From positions 1,054,001 to 1,118,000 of the forward strand of contig JAWRVZ010000088.1 in the NCBI GenBank assembly GCA_037043235.1: 64,000 bases of DNA, written 5' to 3'. The position numbers were made by a program, and so were the translations under genes. This stretch comes from Rhodeus uyekii. Lineage: Eukaryota; Chordata; Actinopteri; Cypriniformes; Acheilognathidae. Below, piece by piece: positions 13,498-23,675 of the stretch. Under the pieces are notes generated by a model. That model was not told where the DNA came from. It saw only the letters and a list, made by a program, of their open reading frames with translations, and did no database searches. The first letter of the stretch is position 1. Every line of letters begins with the position of its first letter.

Positions 13498-16400
13498 TCA
13501 CAGTGCACTCCTCTTCACCTCCATCACACTGTCTTCCAAAGACTCCCCCGCCGCACGCAGCTCGTCTCTCCGCCGGGAAAGATTACCGCGTTCCTCTTGC
13601 AATCGCTCATGCAGCTCTATGTAGCGTCTGCTCTGCAGGTACCTTATCTCCACATCACTTTTGCTGGAACTGGACTTCAAATCTGAAACATGACACCTTA
13701 AGTCAGGGGTCAAGGCCAAATGTCACACTAGCTAAAATCCATGTGCAACAATGCAAATGGTAGCAATGATGCAACATTCAATAACACAATTCTGTAATCA
13801 AACATTATTTCTTTCAGTACCCAACTATTACTTACTTGGAAAACTTGTAGTTTGAAATGAGTAACAAAGACAGCAACAAGACATAAACGTAACCATTCTT
13901 ACATCACTCTAAATAAATAGGACTAACATTACCAGATGAACCAACATTATGTACAAAAGGACAGGGAATCAAGTTACCAATGAGAGGATGAATGGCATTA
14001 ACAACAGGTGAACAAACAATCCTATTAAAAGGAATCACATTCACTTCAAAAGATCGCTGAAATCGAGAAGTTCTCTACATGCTCCCAGTACCTTTTAGTG
14101 CGCACAATGTTTTCTTGCAATTTTGTTATTTAAATGGTAGAGTCCGATACACAAAATTGTTTATTTTCAAAACTGACATTACTTGATATGATAAGTGCAG
14201 TTCAGGAATGGCTGTTATACACTTCAAAACAGTCTGGAGGAATCGACTGCAATTCCCCAAAGTCTGACCTGATCTCTTGAGAAAGTATTGCCCATTTTGT
14301 ATGAGATTGTGTTGGAAAGCCATACCAGTCTGAGCTGACAGCTTTGACAGAAAATTGTATAGTGTATGATGGGGATAGATTCAATTTTTTAGCTTCCACC
14401 ACACACCGCCTATAGGTGAAGAGGAGAGAGAGTGATCGACCCATTTGAAAGCATGGGGAGCATTATTAGGTGGCCATGATTGATGATAATAATTAATTAA
14501 TAATTAGTTACATTTATATAGCACAGGGGTCAGCAACCTTTAATGTTGAAAGAGCCATATTAAAAAATAATAATAATTCAAATATGTCTGGAGCCGCAAT
14601 CTAAGGTTATATATATATATGAAGCGATACTTCGCTGAACTGTTGACGCGGCACTCACACTCCTTTCTTCCGTGGGCGGAGCGATAGCGGACCGAGCGCG
14701 GATAGCGGGACCACTGCAACAAGTTACGTAAAGGGGATGAAAGAGCCGCGGGTTGCCTACCATAGGCGGAGTTTGGGGGGGGGCAGACCAGAGCCAATTA
14801 ATGCCTGCCTTGTGCTTTGAATATTTATTTATTTATTACAGAATTCATATTTTCTCGTTTTATTTGTCTTATCTTATTAGTTCTGTGTATAGAATGAGTA
14901 AGATATGGCTAATTAATTTTTTATTACTGTATTTAATTTTTTATTACTGTAGCTTTATTACATTCTCCCGCAATTTGCGAATCTCAAAGTATCGCGGTTC
15001 GTGAGTGGACGCTCTTCTCGTTCTGTTTTACGCGCTGAATAAACAAAATGGACATTCGTCGTTTTTTTAATAAATCCAATACTAAAAGTGTCAAATCTAT
15101 CAGAAGAGAAGACAGTGGACATCTACGCATCTCGGAAAAAGAGGCGGCTTCTTCTGCATTAGGTAAGATATTGTAATGTCTGAAGTAGTTCTATGGCAGG
15201 TCAAGGGAGGATCTGTTTGTGAACTTCAACACACTAGAAGAACAAGTGCACCCGTCTAACACGCACTTTTTTTCGCCACACTTTCTGAACTCCCCGTGTT
15301 AACTCTAAACGATGCAAAACAAAACAGCAGCTATAAAGAGTCTGTTCTATTCGCTATTCTTTGTATAAAGCAGTGGTTCTCAAATAGTGGGGCGCACGTT
15401 ACCCTGGGGTACATGCTTTTTTTGCCAGGGTGTAGGTTTTCTTGCACTGAACAAGAGCAGAAGTTCAGATAATCATCCCCTCATCCTTTGACGTGTACGA
15501 TCACGCCGGTGTTCATATGTGTCACGTGATCAACCACTAAATTCACACGTGTTTTCACGCGATATCTGGCACTGATCCAAAAAAAAGACGCGCTCAGAGC
15601 TTGTCATTTATCACAATAATTCAGTGTTTTCAACCACATAAGATTTCTTTTAGGTTTCAACAAGTTGAGCCAACAAGTTGATGACTATTTTGAATTATCT
15701 ATTATACAGCGCTTTTTGTGACTGCGGTATGTCAGGTGATAAGCATGACGCGTTACCATGGAAACAATAAGGGGTGCGCGAAATTTTTACCTCTTCCTAG
15801 GGGGGCGTGACAGAAAATAATTGAGAAGCACTGGTATAAATTCATTGTTCATTGTAAATGTATTTTATATGTAGAATGAATGATATATAAATATGATATA
15901 AAAAAATCTGCTGGCCTGGTAGGTGCCCCCCCAAGCACAAAAGTGAAACTCCGCCTATGTTGCCTACCCCTGAGGACCCCCCTTTTCCAGAACTCAAAGC
16001 GCTTATATAGAAGGAGGGGAATCTCCTCAAACCTTGATAAGGGGCAATTAAAATAATTTGGCTAGGAGGTTATACCGCTACTCAAACGAACAGTGTCATG
16101 GGATTTTTAATGACCATGGAGAGTCAAGTTCGTGGTTTAACGTCTCATCCGAAGGACGGTGCTTGTTACAGTACAGCAGTGCTTCTCTATTTTCTGTCAC
16201 GCCCCCCCTAAGAAGAGATAAACATTTTGCGTGCATAAAATTTGCATAAAATTTCCCTCTCCCTCACCCACGCGCAGTTTTGCGTGGAAAGAGTCCTAAT
16301 GCTCAGCATCCTTGTGTCCATCCACAGTCAGGAGGTTCCAAACCCTCTATAACCCCTTAACTCTGCATCAGAGTTGCATCATTCACCACAGTGATACTTT

Positions 16401-18727
16401 TATAAGTGATTTACAGAAGTTTTTACCTCATATTCTAAACATTAATTAATTGTGATCGCTATTGTTCACGTAGTGAAATATACACGGTTTTAGCCAAATA
16501 ATAAACAAAGTAATAGGGTTAGACAAACCATATTTTTATACAAACAACACACAAGCCTCTCCTACAAATGAGCACTTTTTTCATGTTCGACGGACCTGCC
16601 GTTTCTCTGCAGTATCGGCAAAAGCGCAAGGAGTAAAATGTGACTTACCCCGTGAGCGGAGCTCGTTTTAACAGACAGCGGGTTAGTTGTAACACCATGT
16701 TATCCAACGCAAGTTCATTCACGTATTTCTATTTGTTTAAAAAAGTTGCGTCTTGATGATCATAAGCATAACTTATGAATTAAAAAAAAAAAATCTTTAT
16801 TTTTTACATTTGTTGTGTTTTGAACAATGTAATGACATGAAAAACGTATTATTATTATTAAAAAATAAATAAAAAAATATAATAAAAAAATATTATTAAA
16901 TATTATAAAAAATATATAAAATATTATTATTGATGCAACTTGTTCAATGCGGCTTAGTGTTACAACTAACCCCGCGCTGTCTTGTTTACTTCAGGACCGG
17001 ATAGCAGCCACTATGTGTTTTTCACGTCTTTTAAAATGGTACCATCTTTTAGCCAAGAAGATGGTAATCATAACAATATAAGATTAGACTAACAATCTTT
17101 CACACATTCTTTGAAAATCGAAAAACAACTACTATAACCAAAAATATTTACATGCTGCCAAAAGAGTTTTTCCTGTGGTTCTCATCCAAACTTCGATGAA
17201 ATTTCTCGAAAAATGTCCAGAAGACGTGTGCAAACAGTGTGATGAAAAGCCCTTTAGCATGTCACATTTATGCCCGTGCAACTATCTTAAAAAAAATAAT
17301 AATAAATCGCTGTTACTTTTTACCCCGCGTTACTTCCGCAAATTCGTTCTCTCGCGGCTCCCGCGAATATGTTCTCTCCCGATTTCGTTCTCTCCCGGCT
17401 CCCGCGAATTCGTTCTTTCGCGGCTCCCATGTTCCACGACTTTAACTCTGGATTATCACTTCGTTTGGTTTCTGCACTATTATAATAAATTCACTCATTT
17501 GCTTTCATCCTTGCTTTGCCCGCTCCCCCCTCCTCCCTCCTCTAAGCAGGCTGCTCAAACCTGAAGTGCATTACAGTAAATTGTCAAGTATTTTTAGAGT
17601 TTAATTGTCAATTATTAATTAGTATTTATAAGAGCTCTTAATGGTTACAATTTTAACTGCAATTAATAGGGTAAAACCAAAAATAATATTTAAAAGGGGC
17701 ATTTGTGGTCATGTGGAACGAATTAATTGATTTTTAATGCATTCTTATGGGGACATTTGTTCTGGTGTACGAGCATTTTGGTTTTCTTGGAACGAATTAA
17801 ACTCGTAAACCGAGGTATTACTGTAGTTAGCTTCAGTAAATTTCTAATAATGTATGTTTTAAAAGCGTTATTAGGTGTGGCCAACTTGAGTTATTCCTCC
17901 CGCTTCAGAACGGGACGTTTCAAGGGAACATAGTGAGCATCGACGCTCCCTGGTTGCAAGGTGCATTGCGGGACTTTTTAGGGAGAGAAAGTTTCAGTGG
18001 ACTGTTAACATTCTGTGATTGAGACAGCACTTAAAATGACCGACTCCCCGACTAGTGAACTTGATTGAGACGCACCCATATTCTTTCATATAGTGTCTTA
18101 TTTCATATGCGTCTCTTAGTGTTTAGTATTTCCAGCCATTGGTCGATTTAAATAATCATGATGTCATAAACAAGTGTCATTGTATTGCCAGAAAAGCTAT
18201 TGACTGAATAGGAAATCCTCTGAACAAATCATATTCTAACCTCCGATACTGGCCATATGTCAGTTGCTCATCTGCATTTGCGACGCGAAATGTGTTTTAT
18301 GTGAAGTGTCTGAAAATTCACATGTACTTTCACTGTATGCATTGCTGTATGAAACTTTGATTAGATGCATTGCTGTATGAAACTTTGATTAGATGCATTG
18401 CTGTATGAAACTTTGATTAGATGCATTGCTGTATGAAACTTTGATTAGATGCATTGCTGTATGAAACTTTGATTAGATGCATTGCTGTATGAAACTTTGA
18501 TTAGATGCATTGCTGTATGCGCTTTGAATAGATCAGCAACCTAAAGCCTCTGCGCTGAAATATTCTCGTCTGCCCGACAGCCTACCTTCAGCAGATTCGT
18601 GTAAAGCAGTGAACACTGGATCGTTGGGATAGGCTCGGTTCACATCCTCCATGATCTGCTCCACCGCCGGCGGGTCGGGTCGGCTCGGCAGAACCATCCG
18701 CTTCTTCCCTTTAGAACCAAAATTCAT
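13498..18727 (-). CDS. c19orf25: C19orf25 homologue (two exons, 108 aa)
   Basis: Exon 1 is 18586-18727 and exon 2 is 13498-13682 on the - strand; GT-AG splicing joins them in frame (142 + 185 nt). The start ATG at 18727 gives MNFGSKGKKRMVLPSRPDPP followed by AVEQIMEDV; the conserved 'SKxKKRxxLPxRPxPPxVEQIxEDV' opening is what I recognise from human C19orf25. Exon 2 encodes a charged helix, probably coiled coil (residues about 60-105: RYIELHERLQEERGNLSRRR), and ends VMEVKRSAL. No molecular function is known to me. Its place between apc2 and reep6 matches the human order, except that no PCSK4 is visible. The 4.9-kb intron is almost wholly transposon and satellite DNA. Short upstream ATGs exist, but the one chosen gives the family N-terminus. 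Confidence 0.82.
14761..15959. mobile_element. hAT-like element, middle of the nest, with perfect target duplication
   Basis: The ends CATAGGCGGAGTTT and AAACTCCGCCTATG are perfect inverted repeats. The flanking 8-mer TTGCCTAC is present at 14753-14760 and again at 15960-15967, an exact hAT-type target duplication cut out of the outer element's right end. On the + strand near 15048, MDIRRFFNKSNTKSVKS resembles the N-terminus of TTF/BED-type hAT transposases; it is followed by a GT-like donor and then nothing recognisable. This is a deletion derivative. Confidence 0.75.
15371..15833. mobile_element. hAT MITE, innermost of the nest
   Basis: The ends are CAGTGGTTCTCAAATAGT and, on the other strand, CAGTGCTTCTCAATTATT. 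The flanks GTATAAAG (15363-15370) and GTATAAAT (15834-15841) agree at 7 of 8 bases. The 463-bp element has no ORF. A fragment of the same family is found in inverse orientation at 16165-16212. Confidence 0.75.
15973..16232. repeat. Dispersed fish repeat with a hAT fragment
   Basis: Starts with words such as 'cagaactcaaagcgcttata' and 'ggatttttaatgaccatgga', which I associate with a common teleost dispersed repeat. At 16165-16212, 'cagtgcttctctattttctg' and 'tcacgcccccc' are the reverse complement of the right end of the hAT MITE at 15371-15833. The stretch is a patchwork with no gene. Confidence 0.45.
16675..16980. mobile_element. MITE nested in Tigger copy 2
   Basis: The left end reads acagcg-ggttagttgtaacac; the right end, read on the other strand, is acagcgcg-gggttagttgtaacac. 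The arms share about 30 bp with small gaps. The centre is A/T-rich with no ORF. Confidence 0.55.
17330..17432. repeat. Short GC-rich tandem repeat with palindromic words
   Basis: About three copies of a unit of roughly 30 bp built from 'attcgttctctcgcggctcc' and 'cgcgaat', with substitutions. The word cgcggctcccgcg is nearly self-complementary. It lies within Tigger copy 2. Confidence 0.5.
18337..18532. repeat. 28-bp minisatellite, about seven copies
   Basis: The unit begins 'atgcattgctgtatgaaact' and ends 'ttgattag'. Six copies are essentially identical, starting at 18337, 18365, 18393, 18421, 18449 and 18477; a seventh from 18505 is degenerate. It lies in the c19orf25 intron about 55 bp from exon 1. 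Confidence 0.9.
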
Positions 18728-18960
18728 CCTGACTGAAAACGCTCCAGCTCTCGTTTTAAACTGCAAGGATTTTTTTCTTATAAAGCATTAGTGTTTATGT
18801 AGTTGGGGGAACTGGACACTGTGAAACAAACCCCTCTAATAAATGACTGAACAACATAGTTCACTGTTTACTGTGGCACCCAGCGCTGACACGTCAGAGG
18901 ATGACGAAGATCTTTGTGATGATTGTCGCCATCTTTTGACTCGGAGTAAAACAGCATTTT
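18728..18960 (-). promoter_or_regulatory. Probable c19orf25 promoter region
   Basis: Upstream of the c19orf25 start on the - strand. It holds a YY1-like word (GCCATCTT near 18928, AAGATGGC on the gene strand) and a CRE-like word (TGACACGTCA near 18888), both common at TATA-less vertebrate promoters. The transcription start is not mapped. Confidence 0.35.
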
Positions 18961-19825
18961 AAGAGAACTGACATTTTAACAGTAGAAATTTAAGTCAAAA
19001 AGTAAATATTCAAAATACTCGTCATTAGCGGTTGAGACAGTTTACAGCAACACATATTTAAATAAACCATAAAATAAAATGAGATGGTTCCCAAACCATA
19101 GTGATTTACAAAGATAATAAAATTGGAAGATTACATGTAATCTAGATTCGAAAATTGTATATGATTATCTTATGTTAAAATACTCGTAATCAGACTACAC
19201 TTCTTTATTGATTGCATGTTATTGTTACATTGGCAGTAAATTATTCATATATGTGTGTGTGTGTGTGGGGGGGGGGGGGGTGAAAACTGCATCTTGTGAT
19301 TTACATCACATTTGTATGATATTTATTTAATAGGAAATATTATATATATTTCTTTTGCACCTTTGATGTATTTGAGTTAACCTGTTGATCTCAAAAACCC
19401 AATAGTTGGACACATTTCATTCAGGTTAAGGAATTCATTTGATGAGGTCAATGTCACACAAGAAAATAATCCTTAATAATTCTGTGTTTTCAAATGTAGA
19501 ATACAAAACAAATTAATGAAAGTTTGAAGACTTACATTTTTAATGTCAAAGACATATAAACATCCAGAAGAAATTTATATAAACAGTAGGGAAAGAATAT
19601 CTGACATAAGTGTGTTCAGGACATTTCAAGTTTATAAATATAAATAAATATACCAGATTATTAAACTATAAAGTCCAAGAACTCCTGATAATGGTTGCCT
19701 GAAAATCCTCCAGATAAAGGTGAATTCACTCATTGAGGCCTTTACATTGAGACTATGATTCTGCTGTCATGTCAAGTCTTCAGCTAATGCTGCGTCTCTT
19801 GCATGTTGCCATGTGATCTGACACC
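18961..19825. other. Intergenic region between c19orf25 and reep6
   Basis: A/T-rich DNA with a (GT)n run followed by a run of G (about 19251-19280). It should include the reep6 3' UTR at its right end. No other gene signal seen. Confidence 0.5.
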
Positions 19826-22800
19826 TCAGAATACTCTGGCCACCTGTATTTCAGCATATACAAATATACATGTATTTGGAAAAAGATTATGTAAACAATA
19901 ATATTTCCCAACTTCACAAACTAAAAACTTACCATTTAATCAACAGTTGGTTCGGTCTAAATTCAGAGACATGCAAGGAGAGACAGAAGAGAAAAAAAGA
20001 TGAATGTGCAGAAAAGCAAAGAATGGAAAATCGTGTTGGTTTATTAGCAATATGACGACATACAGGAGCAGAACTGGGCAGACTTTTGGCTTCAGGCTCA
20101 GCTGGGACAATAGTCCGGTTTCTCACCAGAGTGTGAAGGACTGCAAAAGAAAGATTGTTTGAAAGAATAAGTGAAAACCTGAACAGATGAGAAAAATATG
20201 ATGAAAAAATGTAACATTTGCAGGGGTATTCATTTCAAGTTTCAAGAACTCAGCTCTCTATATTTCCTGCCCAGCTGAGGTTCAAACGTTATATAGACCC
20301 ATATAAATATATATAGTATGGACCATTTTTATATTTTGCTTAAAATAAGTATTTAGTAAAATCAAACAATGTACATAATGATCAAAACGCCCTCAACATG
20401 AGCTTGTAATTTCAAAGTTTGTTATCTGTCTTTTGCCATCTACCGAAAAAAAATTTATTCTAACAATTATCCTTATTTTGTAATGTTCTCAACGTGCTGA
20501 TTAATAATTCTAAATGTAGATGAAAAAACGTCTTGTCACAAACCTCGCTTGAACTGTCAGAGCCATTTATGACAGACAAAAATAACTATATTTGTAGCAT
20601 TGTTGTTTTCTGCTGTGTTATAGCAAAAAGTATGCATTTATTTTTCTGCTCACTGTGTTTTTGCTACCATTGTGCTTCTGGTGTAACTAGAAACAGTTAA
20701 AACGTCTCACGGTCCGTCTGGAACCAAGCCAGGAACCAGCCATCTGACTATGACTGATCTAGGCAATCAATGGGCGGAATTCAATCAGGACTGTCATTTA
20801 AACTACTTAATTCATCACTGAAAGTTACAAGTTTTGCAGTGAAAATAATGTTCCATTACCCTAACATTTATAATAAAGTAATGCTTTATAAAAGTATTTG
20901 ACAATTGTTTATAAATGTTTATTACATAATGTCCTAAACGGGTCTGGGTGATGGATTGATCTGTCTAAATCGGTTTGTTTTTGTCTCTATATTTGGAACC
21001 TGCAACCCTGTAATCTGTGTCTCACTGAACAGAGTTAATGCATGTTTTCTCATGAAAAATGTAATGTTTTACTTATTATTTGTGACAAAGTTTGCATTAG
21101 ATGTAATCTGAGAATGTTTCACAATTATTCCATAGTTGATATTTGTGCTTTTGAAGATTAACAGCCAATAACCGCATCCTTTTGGATTAACAAGAGTGGT
21201 ACTGCTAACTTGTGTCATATATATATAAATAATAATTGGTCACGAACCCTCAAAGTCTTGGTCTTAGTTTAGGTGGTTTTGACTACAACACTACTAATTA
21301 GTACAGAAAATGTTAAGGTGCATATGTGAGCAGAGCGTACAAAGTACTGGTATGTGTGGTTAAAATAAATCTGTCTGCAAAAGTAAAGTACTCTGCTTAC
21401 GATGAAATTAACCTCACACACTGCACATACACCTAAAAACTGACGTTTACTTCAAGCTTTAGATGTTTCTCTCTTTACAATTTGTTTTTGTAAACCTGAC
21501 AGCATTGTGTTGCATACCCTCTCTTGTGACGTTCTCAGCTGCTGTCATGGCCTTCCCACTTATATTATTGACCATCCCGTCTACTGTGGCTTCATGCTTC
21601 AGGAAAAATGGCCGCACCACATGCCTGTACAGAATCTGAGAGCCATTCCAGGAGACCGGAGCCATACACCATAACAGGAACAGGCACTAAAGAGCAGCAA
21701 AGACACACAAAAGGCAAGGGTAAATAAGTAATGGGTTATCTGGCGTGAGAAATCATCATTAGCATGGCCAGAGAGTTGTCCTTACAAACATTAAGTTGCT
21801 TCCTATGCAGGAAGACTCATTTACAAAGTGCCGTATCTTTACTTCAAATATTCTTATACTGTACATGTTAATTTCGATCTGAAAGCCAGGTTTTTCCTAA
21901 TACCTGTCATTACTCACTAGAAGAACAAATGGGAAAACCAAACTTATGCCCTTGACCACTATGGAAAAACTGGCAGATGTCTAAAGACCAGCGATAGAGC
22001 TTTTCTAAACTAAACAGCTTGACAAACAACTATTTCACCTCTTAGAAAAGCGCATGGCATCGAATGGCAGAAGTCTTTGTGCCAACTAGCAGAAAGAATT
22101 GATCCTCTTAAATCGGATATTAGTCAGAGAAAGCATCTGGCATTGTTTTACCTACCTTACATAAATAGTAGAAAGGAAACCAGTACAGAAAGATATCAGA
22201 GAAGAATTCCCCCACACTGAAGAAGCCATAGATTACCCAATACGTCAGCCATTGCGTGTCATCCTCCTTTTCAGGACTTTCTATGGCTTTGATACTAAAA
22301 ATGTAGCAAGAAAAAGATTTAGAAAGATATGCATGTTAAGACAAGTACTGCAACCAAACTCAAAGACATAATAAACAATAGTTTAGGGTAAGACAACAAC
22401 TGATTTGTGAAAAAACTCTTAAAGCACATAACTTACGAGAAATATGCAGGATAGGCAAAACCAATCAGATTACAGAGCAGAGAAGCACCGTGTCCAAATA
22501 ATAAATATGCTCCAGTCACACCTGCAACACCTGTTGGGAGAAGAAACATAAAAGTCCTTCTGCAGAAGTACAATTACTGTTCTAGCTATCTTTGTGAGGC
22601 CTCAAATGTAACCTTTAGCACTATTTGGCCATGTAGACAGCTTTTGAAACTGGGCTATTACACATCACAGCTCTATATAATCCATTCAGATGTTGCGAAA
22701 TGAAGGTCCCACTGTGTGTTTTGGGAAGGGGTACATACTTTTGAGGAGACATTTGTCCTCATATGTAATCTATAGACTGTATAAGAAATCTCTAGCTGGA

Positions 22801-23118
22801 GAAGATCTCATTTAGAAAAATTTGAAAAGTTTTCTTTCAATGAAAACAAAGGAAACAACTCTGTGCCATCAAGTACTGTCATCATTTATTGTCCTTATAT
22901 ATTATCCCATAATTTTATCCACTCTATTTTCTCAAAACAAAAATGTATATAAAACATGGACAAAACGATAAAAGATAAAATTAGGACTCACCCATCGCCA
23001 AGTAACGTTTCTTGATGCCTGTTTTTTCTTCGATTTTATTGAGACAGTCAGTGACTAAATTCTTCTCGTTCAAAAATGTCTCAATGCGGTCCTTTATCTT
23101 GGTAAATATGGCAAACAT
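19826..23118 (-). CDS. reep6: Receptor expression-enhancing protein 6 (REEP/DP1/Yop1 family)
   Basis: ER membrane-shaping protein; REEP5/6 insert hydrophobic hairpins into tubular ER membranes. Exons on the - strand: 22992-23118, 22437-22530, 22156-22294, 21518-21686, 20064-20140, 19826-19843 (624 nt, 207 aa). The start gives MFAIFTKIKDRIETFLNEKN followed by LVTDCLNKIEEKTGIKKRYL. The TB2/DP1/HVA22 domain is unmistakable: GHGASLLCNLIGFAYPAYFS, then SIKAIESPEKEDDTQWLTYW, then YGFFSVGEFFSD and WFPFYYLCKCLFLLWCMAP. Hydrophobic segments lie at about residues 42-75 and 85-145. REEP5 is the alternative; the location beside C19orf25 and apc2 favours REEP6. The end is the weak part: exon 5 (77 nt) is not a multiple of 3, so including it ends in VARVF, while skipping it would read a different tail to a stop at 19767-19769. 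Confidence 0.88.
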
Positions 23119-23675
23119 CGTGGCTTGAAAGGACAGCGTAACGTTATGGAATTAAATACAGGTGTATGATTGAGTATATGGACGGTATTTTGTCCTCTCT
23201 AGGTAATTTTTCGCTGACTGAACAGACTTAATCCGCTTACTGTCAGACCAGGTGACGCGTCCGTGAGGAGGATCGAGACTCCTGACTGACAGCAAGGACA
23301 CCAACTCGTGATACATCATTGCATAAAATGTAACTAGGCTATGATTTCTCTGGGGACAAACCACTATGCTATCAAAATCTAATGTTTACTTTAGTTTGGT
23401 TTGGTGAAGGCGCTTACAACTGTGGCCGCACATGATATTAAGCCGATATTACAGATATGTTTTAGTTATAGTTGCAGTTGTAACCGCTAGGGGTCTCTGC
23501 TCACCTGGCGCTGTGTCAGTTAGTTCTGTAACATACATCTGATATTGGAAAATAGACAGACAGGTATGTGAAGAACAAGTTAGCGCTTGTCTGCTCGACG
23601 CATTGGGTGGGTGGGAGGATGTTATACCTCGGAAGAATAAAAGCTGCCTTTGCTTTTCAATGATAAAGAGCAAAC
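23119..23675. promoter_or_regulatory. Shared upstream region of reep6 and the tetraspanin gene
   Basis: The two start codons face away from each other 557 bp apart, so this stretch must hold both 5' UTRs and probably a bidirectional promoter. I see no clear TATA box. Transcription starts are not determinable here. Confidence 0.4.

Larger units (their letters stand above)
14524..15972. mobile_element. hAT-like element, outermost of three nested elements
   Basis: The left end CAGGGGTCAGCAACC (14524) pairs with the right end, read on the other strand as CAGGGGTAGGCAAC. Both ends continue into a matching 'aaagagcc' word on the inner side. Only about 240 bp of its own sequence is present; the rest is a later insertion. 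No clear 8-bp target duplication is visible. It sits inside another dispersed fish repeat (see 15973-16164). Confidence 0.6.
16233..17823. mobile_element. Tigger/pogo-like element, copy 2 (left end lost)
   Basis: The right end ACTCGTAAACCGAGGTATTA (to 17823, followed by TA) is the same as in copies 1 and 3. Near the left, 'cgcagttttgcgtgga' matches the left interior of copy 3 (cgcagttttgcgtcga). The left inverted repeat is missing; the preceding hAT fragment replaces it. It carries a nested MITE (16675-16980) and a GC-rich minisatellite. Confidence 0.6.

Noticed and set aside
13345..13763. ORFs of 113 and 96 residues on the + strand
   Set aside because: They overlap c19orf25 exon 2, whose frame on the - strand matches a known protein family.
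14540..14797. 85-residue ORF on the - strand
   Set aside because: Lies across the junction of two nested hAT elements; no family resemblance.
18337..18532. CRISPR-like regular repeat
   Set aside because: A plain 28-bp tandem repeat with no spacers, in a vertebrate intron.
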